Origin: Crossaster papposus
Lineage: Eukaryota; Echinodermata; Asteroidea; Velatida; Solasteridae
Assembly: GCA_037893245.1 (NCBI GenBank)
Contig: JBAIAA010000311.1
Span: 310,001 to 374,000 of the forward strand
Reading direction: 5' to 3'
DNA: 64,000 nucleotides
This document shows, piece after piece, positions 24,584-39,149 of the stretch (its first letter is position 1; every line of letters begins with the position of its first letter). The notes below the pieces were generated by a model. That model was not told where the DNA came from and did no database searches. It was given only the letters and a program-made list of their open reading frames with translations. The position numbers and the translations under genes were made by a program.

Positions 24584-25285
24584 AAAAACTAGACATGTGT
24601 TTGTGGACAAACACAGAGCTGTTTCGAGTGTCTAAAATTACTTTCAATATGTATGGATGGTCTTTTGTGTGTGCCAAGTCTCCAGTCGATCAGATTTACT
24701 AAAGTGTCAAAGTCAATAGTCTAAAGAAAAACGTGTACAAAACCTATGGGGGAAAATTGAACCTTTAACGTGACGCCCCGTGACCTTGAATGACGTAATC
24801 GTGCCAAATTTCTTCTAGGACCGTCTGTGGATGGTGGTCTAAGTGTGTGCCAAGTCTGAAGTCGATCGGATTCACTAAAGTGTCAAAGTCAATAGTCTAA
24901 AGAAAAACGTGTACAAAACCTATGGGGGACAAATTGAACCTTTAACGTGACGTCACGTGACCTTGAATGACGCAATCGTGCCAAATTTCTTTCAGGAACA
25001 TCTGAGTGTGGTGTTCTAAGTGTATGGCAAGTTTCAAGTCGGTCGGATTGACCAAAGTGTCAAATTTAATAGTCTGAAGAAGAACGTGTACAAAACCTAT
25101 GGGGAAAATTTCACCTTTAACGCGAAGTCACGTGACCTTGAATGACGTAATCGCGACGAATTTCTTCTAGGACCGTCCTTGGGTGGTTGTCTAAGTGTAT
25201 GCCAAGTCTCAAGTCCATCGGATTTACCAAAGTGTCAAAGTGTATTGTCTGAACAAACGTGTACAAATCCTATGGAGAACAAAAG

Positions 25286-25323
<38 letters not shown>

Positions 25324-25333
25324 AGAACGAAAA

Positions 25334-25437
25334 CAATAGCTGTTTCGGTGAAAAACCGAAACAGCTAAAAAAAAAAGAATAAAAAAAACTTTAACGATTA
25401 CAATAGCTGTTTCGGCTGAAATGCCGAAACAGCTAAA
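25334..25437. repeat. two hairpins of the AGCTGTTTCGG family
   Basis: First stem AGCTGTTTCGGT with loop GAAAA (from 25338), second stem AGCTGTTTCGGC with loop TGAAAT (from 25404). The base pair closing the loop differs (T-A against C-G) but pairing is kept on both sides. Confidence 0.85.
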
Positions 25438-27825
25438 AAAAAAAAAGAATAAACTAGACATGTGTTTGTGGACAAACACAGAGCTGTTTCGAGTGTCTTA
25501 CATTATTTTCAATATGTGTGTGTGGTGGTCTATGTGTGTGCAAAGTCTCAAGTCGATTAAATTTAAGAAAGTGTCAAAGTCAATAGTCTAAAGAAAAACG
25601 TGTACAAAACCTATGGGGGCCAAATTGAACCTTTAACGTGACGTCACATGACCTTGAATGACGCAATCGTGCCGAATTTCTTCCAGAACCATCTGTGAGT
25701 GATGTTCTAAAGGTATGCCAAGTTTCAAGTCGATCGGATTTACCAAAGTGCCAAAGTCAATAGTCTGAAGAAAAACGTGTACAAAACCTATGGGGAAAAT
25801 TTCAACTTTGACGCGAAGTCACGTGACCTTGAATGACGTAATCGCGACGAATTTCTTCTAGGACCGTCTTTGGGTGGTTGTCTAAATGCATACCAAGTCT
25901 CAAGTCGATCGGATTTATCAAAGTGTCAAAGTGTATTGGCTGAAAAAACGTGTACAAATCCTATGGGAAAAAGTCTGAAAGTGACAAAAATTACAAAAAC
26001 ATTCATCTAAAACTATAACAAATACACCTTTAATGTGACATCTCATTACACCCGATGACATAATCATGACGTGACCCCAATTAATACCTATAACACATCC
26101 CGAAATACTTGCGTATCAATGTTGACCCAAATCGGACTTGTACTTTCAGAGATAGATGGTCTTGAAAACTCACCTTTAATGTGACGTCACATGACACCCG
26201 ATGTCGTTATCATTACGTCAGCTCAATGTATACCTATAACACATCCCGGAATACGTGCATACCAAGTTTGACCCCAATCGGACCTGTACTTCTAGAGATA
26301 GAGGGTCTTAACAACTACACCTTTAAGGTGACGCCACATTACACCCGATGACGTCATCATGCCATCACCTCCATTTATATTTATAGCACATCCCGGAATA
26401 CCTGTAAACCAAGTTTGAGCACAATCGGACCTGTACTTCCAGAGATAGAGGGTCCAAAAAAATGCACCTTTAATGTGACGTCACATGACCCACGAAGACG
26501 TCATCATGACGATTTTTATCTTGGCCCTCCTGGGGATGGTGATCGAAGTGTGTGCTAAGTCGGAAGTCGATCGGATTTACCAAAGTGTCAAAGTCAATAG
26601 TCTGAAGAAAAACGTGTACAAAACCTATGGGGAAAAAACTGCACCTTTAACGTGATGTCACGTGACCACGAATGACGTAATCGTGACGAATTTATTCTAG
26701 AATCATCCGTGGGTAGTATGCTAAGAGTAGCTAGCCAAGTCTGAAGTCGATCGGATTTACCAAAGTGCCAAATATATATCGGGTGAAAAAACGTGTACAA
26801 ATCTTATGGGGAAAACTACACCTTTAATGTGACGTCACACGACGTCGTTATGACGTCATTATGACGTCACCTTAATTTTCGTATATAACACATCCCGGAA
26901 TACCTGTATACCAAGTTTGACACTAATCGGACTTGTACTTCCAGAGATAGAGGGTCCTAAAAACTGACCTTTAATGTGACGTCACATGACACCCGATGAC
27001 GTCATCATGGCGATTTTCATATTGGCCCTTCTGAGGATGGTGGTTGAGGTGTGCGCTAACTTTTAGGTCAATCGGATTTACTAAAGTGTCGAAGTCAATA
27101 GTCTTGATGAAAACGTGTACAAAACCTAAGGGGGAAAACTGAACCTTTAACGTGACGTCACGTGACCATGAATGACGTAATCGTGACGAATTTCTTCTAG
27201 AATCATCCGTGGGTAGTATGCTAAGAGTAGCTAGCCAAGTCTGAAGTCGATCGGATTTACCAAAGTGCCAAATATATATCGGGTGAAAAAACGTGTACAA
27301 ATCGTATGGGGAAAACTACACCTTTAATGTGACGTCACATGACGTCGTTATGATGTCATTACGACGTCACCTTAATTTTCGTATATAACACATCCCGGAA
27401 TACCTGTATACCAAGTTTGACACTAATCGGACTTGTACTTCCAGAGTTAGAGGCTCCTAAAAACTGAACCTTTAATGTGACGTCACATGACCCCCGATGA
27501 CGTCATCATGGCGATTTTCATATTGGCCCTTTTGAGGATGGTGGTTGAGGTGTGTGCTAACTTTTAGGTCAATCGGATTTACTAAAGTGTCAAAGTCAAT
27601 AGTCTGGATGAAAACGTGTACAAAACCTATGGGGAAAAATTGCACCTTTAACGTGACGTCACGTGACCATGAATGACGTAATCGCGACGAATTTCTTCTA
27701 GGACCGTCCTTGCGTGGTTGTCTAAATGTATGCCAAGTCTAAAGTCGATCGGATCTACCAAAGTGTCAAAGTGTATTGGCTGAACGAAACGTGTACAAAT
27801 CCTATGAGAAAAAGTCTGAAAGTGG

Positions 27826-27861
<36 letters not shown>

Positions 27862-30800
27862 AAACTAGACATGTGTTTGTGGACAAACACAGAGCTGTTT
27901 CGAGTGTCTTACATTATTTTCAATATGTGTGTGTGGTGGTCTATGTGTGTGCAAAGTCTCAAGTCGATTAAATTTAAGAAAGTGTCAAAGTCAATAGTCT
28001 AAAGAAAAACGTGTACAAAACCTATGGGGGCCAAATTGAACCTTTAACGTGACGTCACATGACCTTGAATGACGCAATCTTGCCGAATTTCTTCCAGAAC
28101 CATCTGTGAGTGATGTTCTAAAGGTATGCCAAGTTTCAAGTCGATCGGATTTACCAAAGTGCCAAAGTCAATAGTCTGAAGAAAAACGTGTACAAAACCT
28201 ATGGGGAAAATTTCAACTTTGACGCGAAGTCACGTGACCTTGAATGACGTAATCGCGACGAATTTCTTCTAGGACCGTCTTTGGGTGGTTGTCTAAATGC
28301 ATACCAAGTCTCAAGTCGATCGGATTTATCAAAGTGTCAAAGTGTATTGGCTGAAAAAACGTGTACAAATCCTATGGGAAAAAGTCTGAAAGTGACAAAA
28401 ATGACAAAAACATTCATCTAAAACTATAACAAATACACCTTTAATGTGACATCTCATTACACCCGATGACATAATCATGACGTGACCCCAATTAATACCT
28501 ATAACACATCCCGAAATACTTGCGTATCAATGTTGACCCAAATCGGACTTGTACTTTCAGAGATAGATGGTCTTGAAAACTCACCTTTAATGTGACGTCA
28601 CATGACACCCGATGTCGTTATCATTACGTCAGCTCAATGTATACCTATAACACATCCCGGAATACGTGCATACCAAGTTTGACCCCAATCGGACCTGTAC
28701 TTCTAGAGATAGAGGGTCTTAACAACTACACCTTTAAGGTGACGCCACATTACACCCGATGACGTCATCATGCCATCACCTCCATTTATATTTATAGCAC
28801 ATCCCGGAATACCTGTAAACCAAGTTTGAGCACAATCGGACCTGTACTTCCAGAGATAGAGGGTCCAAAAAAATGCACCTTTAATGTGACGTCACATGAC
28901 CCACGAAGACGTCATCATGACGATTTTTATCTTGGCCCTCCTGGGGATGGTGATCGAAGTGTGTGCTAAGTCGGAAGTCGATCGGATTTACCAAAGTGTC
29001 AAAGTCAATAGTCTGAAGAAAAACGTGTACAAAACCTATGGGGAAAAAACTGCACCTTTAACGTGATGTCACGTGACCACGAATGACGTAATCGTGACGA
29101 ATTTATTCTAGAATCATCCGTGGGTAGTATGCTAAGAGTAGCTAGCCAAGTCTGAAGTCGATCGGATTTACCAAAGTGCCAAATATATATCGGGTGAAAA
29201 AACGTGTACAAATCTTATGGGGAAAACTACACCTTTAATGTGACGTCACACGACGTCGTTATGACGTCATTATGACGTCACCTTAATTTTCGTATATAAC
29301 ACATCCCGGAATACCTGTATACCAAGTTTGACACTAATCGGACTTGTACTTCCAGAGATAGAGGGTCCTAAAAACTGACCTTTAATGTGACGTCACATGA
29401 CACCCGATGACGTCATCATGGCGATTTTCATATTGGCCCTTCTGAGGATGGTGGTTGAGGTGTGCGCTAACTTTTAGGTCAATCGGATTTACTAAAGTGT
29501 CGAAGTCAATAGTCTTGATGAAAACGTGTACAAAACCTAAGGGGGAAAACTGAACCTTTAACGTGACGTCACGTGACCATGAATGACGTAATCGTGATGA
29601 ATTTCTTCTAGAATCATCCGTGGGTAGTATGCTAAGAGTAGCTAGCCAAGTCTGAAGTCGATCGGATTTACCAAAGTGCCAAATATATATCGGGTGAAAA
29701 AACGTGTACAAATCGTATGGGGAAAACTACACCTTTAATGTGACGTCACATGACGTCGTTATGACGTCATTACGACGTCACCTTAATTTTCGTATATAAC
29801 ACATCCCGGAATACCTGTATACCAAGTTTGACACTAATCGGACTTGTACTTCCAGAGTTAGAGGCTCCTAAAAACTGAACCTTTAATGTGACGTCACATG
29901 ACCCCCGATGACGTCATCATGGCGATTTTCATATTGGCCCTTCTGAGGATGGTGGTTGAGGTGTGTGCTAACTTTTAGGTCAATCGGATTTACTAAAGTG
30001 TCAAAGTCAATAGTCTGGATGAAAACGTGTACAAAACCTATGGGGAAAAATTGCACCTTTAACGTGACGTCACGTGACCATGAATGACGTAATCGCGACG
30101 AATTTCTTCTAGGACCGTCCTTGCGTGGTTGTCTAAATGTATGCCAAGTCTAAAGTCGATCGGATCTACCAAAGTGTCAAAGTGTATTGGCTGAACGAAA
30201 CGTGTACAAATCCTATGAGAAAAAGTCTGAAAGTGGAAAAAAAAAAAAAAAAAAAAAAAAAACTAGACATGTGTTTGTGGACAAACACAGAGCTGTTTCG
30301 AATGTCTAAAATTACTTTCAATATGTGTGTGGTGGTCTTTTGTGTGTGCCAAGTCTCAAGTCGATCAGATTTACTAAAGTGTCAAAGGCAATAGTCTAAA
30401 AAAAAACGTGTACAAAACCTATGGACAAAAAATGAAACTTTAACGTGACGCCCCGTGACCTTGAATGACGTAATCGTGCCGAATTTCTTCTAGGGCCGTG
30501 TGTGGATGGTGGTCTAAGTGTGTGTCAAGTCTCAAGTCGATCAGATTTACTAAAGTGTCAAAGTCAATAGTCTAAAGAAAAACGTGTACAAAACCAATGG
30601 GAGAAAAATGTGAACCTTTAATGTGACGTCACGTGACCTTGAATGACGCAATCGTGCCAATTTTCTTTCAGAAACATCTGGGGGTGGTGTTCTAAATGTA
30701 TGCCAAGTTTCAAGTCGGTCGGATTTACTGAAGTGCCAAAGTCAATAGTCTGAAGAAAAACGTGTACAAAACCTATGGGGAAATTTTCACCTTTAACGTG

Positions 30801-33800
30801 AGGTCACGTGATCTTGAATGACGTAATCGCAACGAATTTCTTCTAGGACCGTCTTTGGGTGGTTGTCTAAATGCATACCAAGTCTCAAGTCGATCGGATT
30901 TATCAAAGTGTCAAAGTGTATTGGCTGAAAAAACGTGTACAAATCCTATGGGAAAAAGTCTGAAAGTGACAAAAACATTCATCTAAAACTATAACAAATA
31001 CACCTTTAATGTGACATCTCATTACACCCGATGACATAATCATGACGTGACCCCAATTAATACCTATAACACATCCCGAAATACTTGCGTATCAATGTTG
31101 ACCCAAATCGGACTTGTACTTTCAGAGATAGATGGTCTTGAAAACTCACCTTTAATGTGACGTCACATGACACCCGATGTCGTTATCATTACGTCAGCTC
31201 AATGTATACCTATAACACATCCCGGAATACTTGCATACCAAGTTTGACTCCAATCGGACCTGTACTTCTAGAGATAGAGGGTCTTAACAACTACACCTTT
31301 AAGGTGACGCCACATTACACCCGATGACGTCATTATGCCATCACCTCCATTTATATCTATAGCATATCCCGGAATACCTGTAAGTTTGAGCACAATCGGA
31401 CCTGTACTTCCAGAGATAGAGGGTCCAAAAAACCGAACCTTTAATGTGACGTCACATGACCCACGATGACGTCATCATGACTATTTTTATCTTGGCCCTC
31501 CTGGAGATGGTGATTGAAGTGTGTGCTAAGTCGGAAGTCGATCGGATTTACCAAAGTGTCAAAGTCAATAGTCTGAAAAAAAACGTGTACAAAACCTATG
31601 GGGAAAAAACTGCACCTTTAACGTGATGTCACGTGACCACGAATGACGTAATCGTGACGAATTTCTTATAGTATCATCTGTGGGTAGTATGCTAAGAGTA
31701 GCTAGCCAAGTCTGAAGTGGATCGGATTTACCAAAGTGCCAAATATATATCGGGTGAAAAAACGTGTACAGATCTTATGGGGAAAACTACACCTTTAATG
31801 TGACGTCACATGACGTCATTATGACGTCATTATGACGTCGCCTTAATTTTCGTATATAACACATCCCGGAATACCTGTATACCAAGTTTGACACTAATCG
31901 GACTTGTACTTCCAAAGAAAGAGGGTCCTAAAAACCGAACCTTTAATATGACGTCACATGACCCCCGATGACGTCATCATGGCGATTTTTATATTGGCCC
32001 TTCTGAGGATGGTGGTTGAGGTGTGTGCTAACTTTTAGGTCAATCGGATGTACTAAAGTGTTAAAGTCAATAGTCTGGAGGAAAACGTGTACAAAACCTA
32101 TGGGAAAAAAATTGCACCTTTAACGTGACGTCACGTGACCATGAATGACGTAATCGTGACGAATTTCTTCTAGAATCATCTGTGGGTAGTATGCTAAGAG
32201 TAGATAGCCAAGTCTGAAGTCGATCGGATTTACCAAAGTGCCAAATATATATCGGGTGAAAAAACGTGTACAAATCTTATGGGGAAAACTACACCTTTAA
32301 TGTGACGTCACATGACGTCATTATGACGTCATTATGACGTCACCTTAATTTTCGTATATAACACATCCCGGAATACCTGTATACCAAGTTTGACACTAAT
32401 CGGACTTTTACTTCCAGAGATAGAGGGTCCTAAAAACTCAACCTTTAATGTGACGTCACATGACCCCCGATGACGTCATCATGGCGATTTTTATATTGGC
32501 CCTTCTGAGGATGGTGGTTGAGGTGTGTGCTAACTTTTAGGTCAATCGGATGTACTAAAGTGTTAAAGTCAATAGTCTGGAGGAAAACGTGTACAAAACC
32601 TATGGGGAAAAATTGCACCTTTAACGTGACGTCACGTGACCATGAATGACGTAATCGCGACGAATTTCTTCTAGGACCATCTGTGGGGGGTGTTCTTATT
32701 GTATGCCAAGTTTCAAGTCGATCGGATCTACCAAAGTGTAAAAGTGTATTGGCTGAACGAAACGTGTACAAATCCTATGAGAGAAAGTCTGAAAGTGGAA
32801 AAAAAAAAAAAAAAAAAAACTAGACATGTGTTTGTGGACAAACACAGAGCTGTTTCGGATGTCTAAGATAACTTTCATTATGTGTGTGCCAAGTCTAAAA
32901 TCGATTGGATTTGTCAATTTTCCCAAGATATATAAGTTGAAAAATACGTGTACAAATCCTATGGGAAAAACTGCACCTTTAAAGTGACGTCACATGACAC
33001 CCGATGATGTCATCATGATGTCATCTTAATTTTCGTCTATTACACATTCTGGAATACTTGCATACCAAGTTTGGCCCCAATCAGACATGTACTTCCAGAG
33101 ATAGAGGGTCCTAAAATCTGCACCTTTAATGTGACGTCATATGACCCACGATGACGTCATCCTGACGATTTCCCCCTTGGCCCTCCTGGGTATGGTGGTC
33201 GAGGTGTGTGCCAAGTCCGAAGTCGATCGGATTTACCAAATTGTCAAATTCAATAGTCTAAAGAAAAACGTGTACAAAACCTATGGAAAAAATTGAACCT
33301 TTAATGTGACGTCACATGACACCCGATGATGTCATAATTACGTCATCTTAATTTTCGTCTATAACACATCCTCGAATACTTGCAAACCAAGTTTGACCCC
33401 AACCGGACTTGTACTTTCAGAGTTAGAGGGTCTTAAAAACTACACCTTTAATGTGACGTCACATGACCCGCGATGACGTCATCTTGATTATTGTTTTCTT
33501 GGCCCTCCTAAGGATGGTGGTCGAGGTCTGTGCTAAGTCTCAAGTCGATCGAATTTACAGAACTGTCAAATTCAATATTTTGAAGAAAAACGTGTACAAA
33601 ACCTATGGAGAAAATTGAACCTTTAATGTGACGTCACATGACACCCGATGATGTCATAATTACGTCATCTTAATTTTCGTCTATAACACACCCTAGAATA
33701 CTTGCAAACCAAGTTTGACCCCAACCGGACTTGTACTTCCAGAGATAGAGGGTCCTAAAAACTGCACCTTTAACGTGACGTCACATGACCCCCGATGACG

Positions 33801-36049
33801 TAATCATGACGATTTTCCTCTTGGCCCTCCTGAGGATGGTGGTTGAGGTTTATATTAAGTCTAAAGTCAATCGGATTTACCAAAGTGTCAAAGTCAATAG
33901 TCTGAAGAAAAACGTGTACAAAACCTATGGGAAAAAATTGCACCTTTAACGTGACGTCACGTGACCATGAATGACGTAATCGTTACGAATTTCTTCTAGG
34001 ACCATCTGTGGATGGTGGTCTAAGTGTATGCTAAGTATCAATTCGATCGGATTTATCAAAGTGTCAAAGTGTATTGGCTGAAGAAAAACGTGTACAAATC
34101 GTATAGAGAAGAGTCTGAAACAGAGGAAGAAAAAAAAAAAATGATTCAATGACACCATCACAACATACTTTTATTGATAACAAATGTGACAAAAATGACA
34201 AAAACATTCATCTAAAACTATAACAAATACACCTTTAATGTGACATCTCATTACACCCGATGACATAATCATGACGTGACCCCAATTAATACCTATAACA
34301 CATCCCGAAATACTTGCGTATCAATGTTGACCCAAATCGGACTTGTACTTTCAGAGATAGATGGTCTTGAAAACTCACCTTTAATGTGACGTCACATGAC
34401 ACCCGATGTCGTTATCATTACGTCAGCTCAATGTATACCTATAACACATCCCGGAATACGTGCATACCAAGTTTGACCCCAATCGGACCTGTACTTCTAG
34501 AGATAGAGGGTCTTAACAACTACACCTTTAAGGTGACGCCACATTACACCCGATGACGTCATCATGCCATCACCTCCATTTATATTTATAGCACATCCCG
34601 GAATACCTGTAAACCAAGTTTGAGCACAATCGGACCTGTACTTCCAGAGATAGAGGGTCCAAAAAAATGCACCTTTAATGTGACGTCACATGACCCACGA
34701 AGACGTCATCATGACGATTTTTATCTTGGCCCTCCTGGGGATGGTGATCGAAGTGTGTGCTAAGTCGGAATTCGATCGGATTTACCAAAGTGTCAAAGTC
34801 AATAGTCTGAAGAAAAACGTGTACAAAACCTATGGGGAAAAAACTTCACCTTTAACGTGATGTCACGTGACCACGAATGACGTAATCGTGACGAATTTAT
34901 TCTAGAATCATCTGTGGGTAGTATGCTAAGAGTATAGCTAGCCAAGTCTGAAGTCGATCGGATTTACCAAAGTGCCAAATATATATCGGGTGAAAAAACG
35001 TGTACAAATCTTATGGGGAAAACTACACCTTTAATGTGACGTCACACGACGTCGTTATGACGTCATTATGACGTCACCTTAATTTTCGTATATAACACAT
35101 CCCGGAATACCTGTATACCAAGTTTGACACTAATCGGACTTGTACTTCCAGAGATAGAGGGTCCTAAAAACTGACCTTTAATGTGACGTCACATGACCCC
35201 CGATGACGTCATCATGGCGATTTTCATATTGGCCCTTCTGAGGATGGTGGTTGAGGTGTGCGCTAACTTTTAGGTCAATCGGATTTACTAAAGTGTCGAA
35301 GTCAATAGTCTTGATGAAAACGTGTACAAAACCTAAGGGGGAAAACTAAACCTTTAACGTGACGTCACGTGACCATGAATGACGTAATCGTGACGAATTT
35401 CTTCTAGAATCATCCGTGGGTAGTATGCTAAGAGTAGCTAGCCAAGTCTGAAGTCGATCGGATTTATCAAAGTGCCAAATATATATCGGGTGAAAAAACG
35501 TGTACAAATCGTATGGGGAAAACTACACCTTTAATGTGACGTCACATGACGTCGTTATGACGTCATTATGACGTCACCTTAATTTTCGTATATAACACAT
35601 CCCGGAATACCTGTATACCAAGTTTGACACTAATCGGACTTGTACTTCCAGAGTTAGAGGCTCCTAAAAACTGAACCTTTAATGTGACGTCACATGACCC
35701 CCGATGACGTCATCATGGCGATTTTCATATTGGCCCTTCTGAGGATGGTGGTTGAGGTGTGTGCTAACTTTTAGGTCAATCGGATTTACTAAAGTGTCAA
35801 AGTCAATAGTCTGGATGAAAACGTGTACAAAACCTATGGGGAAAAATTCACCTTTAACGTGACGTCACGTGACCATGAATGACGTAATCGCGACGAATTT
35901 CTTCTAGGACCATCCGTGGGTGGTGTTCTTATTGTATGCCAAGTTTCAAGTCGATCGGATCTACCAAAGTGTCAAAGTGTATTGGCTGAACGAAACGTGT
36001 ACAAATCCTATGAGAAAAAGTCTGAAAGTGGAAAAAAAAAAAAAAAAAA

Positions 36050-36217
36050 TTACAATAGCTGTTTCGGTGGAAAACCGAAACAGCTAAAAAAAAAGAATAA
36101 AAAAAACTTTAACGAAAACAATAGCTGTTTCGGCTGAAATGCCGAAACAGCTAAAAAAGAATAAAAAAAACTTTAACGATTACAATAGCTGTTTCGGTGG
36201 AAAACCGAAACAGCTAA
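36050..36217. repeat. three hairpins of the AGCTGTTTCGG family
   Basis: Three stems near 36057, 36125 and 36184, alternating the T-A and C-G loop-closing pair, separated by the phrase AACTTTAACGA and short A-runs. Confidence 0.85.
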
Positions 36218-39105
36218 AAAAAGAACTAGACATGTGTTTGTGGACAAACACAGAGCTGTTTCGAGTGTCTAAAATTACTTTCAAAATGTGTGCGGTGGTC
36301 TTATGTGTGTGCCAAGTCTCAAGTCGATCGGATTTATTAAAGTGTCAAAGTCAATAGCCTAAAGAAAAACGTGTACAAAACCTATGGGGGGGGAAATTGA
36401 AACTTTAACGTGACGTTACGTGACCTTGAATGACGCAATCGTGCCGAATTTCTTCCAAGACCATCTGTGGGTGATGTTCTAAGTGTATGCCAAGTTTCAA
36501 GTCGATCGGATGTACCAAAGTGTCGAAGTCAATAGTGTGAAGAAAAACGTGTACAAAACCTATGGGGAAAATTTAACCTTTAACGCAAAGTCACGTGACC
36601 TTGAGTGACGTAATCGCGACGAATTTCTTCTAGGACCGTCCTTGGGTGGTTGTCTAAATGTATGCCAAGTCTCAAGTCGATCGGATTTACCAAAGTGTCA
36701 AAGTGTATTGGCTGAAAAAACGTGTACAAATCCTATGGGAAAAAGTCTGAAAGTGGAAAAAAAAAAAAAGAAAAAAAAACTAGACATGTGTTTGTGGACA
36801 AACACAGAGCTGTTTCGAGTGTCTAAAATTACTTTCAATATGTGTGTGGTGGTCTTTTGTGTGTGCCAAGTCTGAAGTCGATGGATTTACACAAGTGCCA
36901 AAGATATATTAGTTGAAAAAACGTGTACAAATCCTATGGGGAAAATTGAAACTTTAATGCGACGTCACATGACACCCAATGATGTCATCATGATGTCATC
37001 TTAATTTTCGTCTGTAACACATCCTGGAATACTTGCGTACCAAGTTTGACCCCAATCGGACCTGTACTTCTAGAGATAGAGGGTCTTAACAACTACACCT
37101 TTAAGGTGACGCCACATTACACCCGATGACGTCATCATGCCATCACCTCCATTTATATTTATAGCACATCCCGGAATACCTGTAAACCAAGTTTGAGCAC
37201 AATCGGACCTGTACTTCCAGAGATAGAGGGTCCAAAAAAATGCACCTTTAATGTGACGTCACATGACCCACGAAGACGTCATCATGACGATTTTTATCTT
37301 GGCCCTCCTGGGGATGGTGATCGAAGTGTGTGCTAAGTCGGAAGTCGATCGGATTTACCAAAGTGTCAAAGTCAATAGTCTGAAGAAAAACGTGTACAAA
37401 ACCTATGGGGAAAAAACTGCACCTTTAACGTGATGTCACGTGACCACGAATGACGTAATCGTGACGAATTTATTCTAGAATCATCTGTGGGTAGTATGCT
37501 AAGAGTAGCTAGCCAAGTCTGAAGTCGATCGGATTTACCAAAGTGCCAAATATATATCGGGTGAAAAAACGTGTACAAATCTTATGGGGAAAACTACACC
37601 TTTAATGTGACGTCACACGACGTCGTTATGACGTCATTATGACGTCACCTTAATTTTCGTATATAACACATCCCGGAATACCTGTATACCAAGTTTGACA
37701 CTAATCGGACTTGTACTTCCAGAGATAGAGGGTCCTAAAAACTGACCTTTAATGTGACGTCACATGACCCCCGATGACGTCATCATGGCGATTTTCATAT
37801 TGGCCCTTCTGAGGATGGTGGTTGAGGTGTGCGCTAACTTTTAGGTCAATCGGATTTACTAAAGTGTCGAAGTCAATAGTCTTGATGAAAACGTGTACAA
37901 AACCTAAGGGGGAAAACTAAACCTTTAACGTGACGTCACGTGACCACGAATGACGTAATCGTGACGAATTTCTTCTAGAATCATCCGTGGGTAGTATGCT
38001 AAGAGTAGCTAGCCAAGTCTGAAGTCGATCGGATTTACCAAAGTGCCAAATATATATCGGGTGAAAAAACGTGTACAAATCGTATGGGGAAAACTACACC
38101 TTTAATGTGACGTCACATGACGTCGTTATGACGTCATTATGACGTCACCTTAATTTTCGTATATAACACATCCCGGAATACCTGTATACCAAGTTTGACA
38201 CTAATCGGACTTGTACTTCCAGAGTTAGAGGCTCCTAAAAACTGAACCTTTAATGTGACGTCACATGACCCCCGATGACGTCATCATGGCGATTTTCATA
38301 TTGGCCCTTCTGAGGATGGTGGTTGAGGTGTGCGCTAACTTTTAGGTCAATCGGATTTACTAAAGTGTCGAAGTCAATAGTCTTGATGAAAACGTGTACA
38401 AAACCTAAGGGGGAAAACTAAACCTTTAACGTGACGTCACGTGACCATGAATGACGTAATCGTGACGAATTTCTTCTAGAATCATCCGTGGGTAGTATGC
38501 TAAGAGTAGCTAGCCAAGTCTGAAGTCGATCGGATTTACCAAAGTGCCAAATATATATCGGGTGAAAAAACGTGTACAAATCGTATGGGGAAAACTACAC
38601 CTTTAATGTGACGTCACATGACGTCGTTATGACGTCGTTATGACGTCACCTTAATTTTCGTATATAACACATCCCGGAATACCTGTATACCAAGTTTGAC
38701 ACTAATCGGATTTGTACTTCCAGAGTTAGAGGCTCCTAAAAACTGAACCTTTAATGTGACGTCACATGACCCCCGATGACGTCATCATGGCGATTTTCAT
38801 ATTGGCCCTTCTGAGGATGGTGGTTGAGGTGTGTGCTAACTTTTAGGTCAATCGGATTTACTAAAGTGTCAAAGTCAATAGTCTGGATGAAAACGTGTAC
38901 AAAACCTATGGGGGAAAAATTGCACCTTTAACGTGACGTCACGTGACCATGAATGACGTAATCGCGACGAATTTCTTCTAGGACCGTCCTTGCGTGGTTG
39001 TCTAAATGTATGCCAAGTCTAAAGTCGATCGGATCTACCAAAGTGTCAAAGTGTATTGGCTGAACGAAACGTGTACAAATCCTATGAGAAAAAGTCTGAA
39101 AGTGG

Positions 39106-39138
<33 letters not shown>

Positions 39139-39149
39139 ATAAAAAAAAC

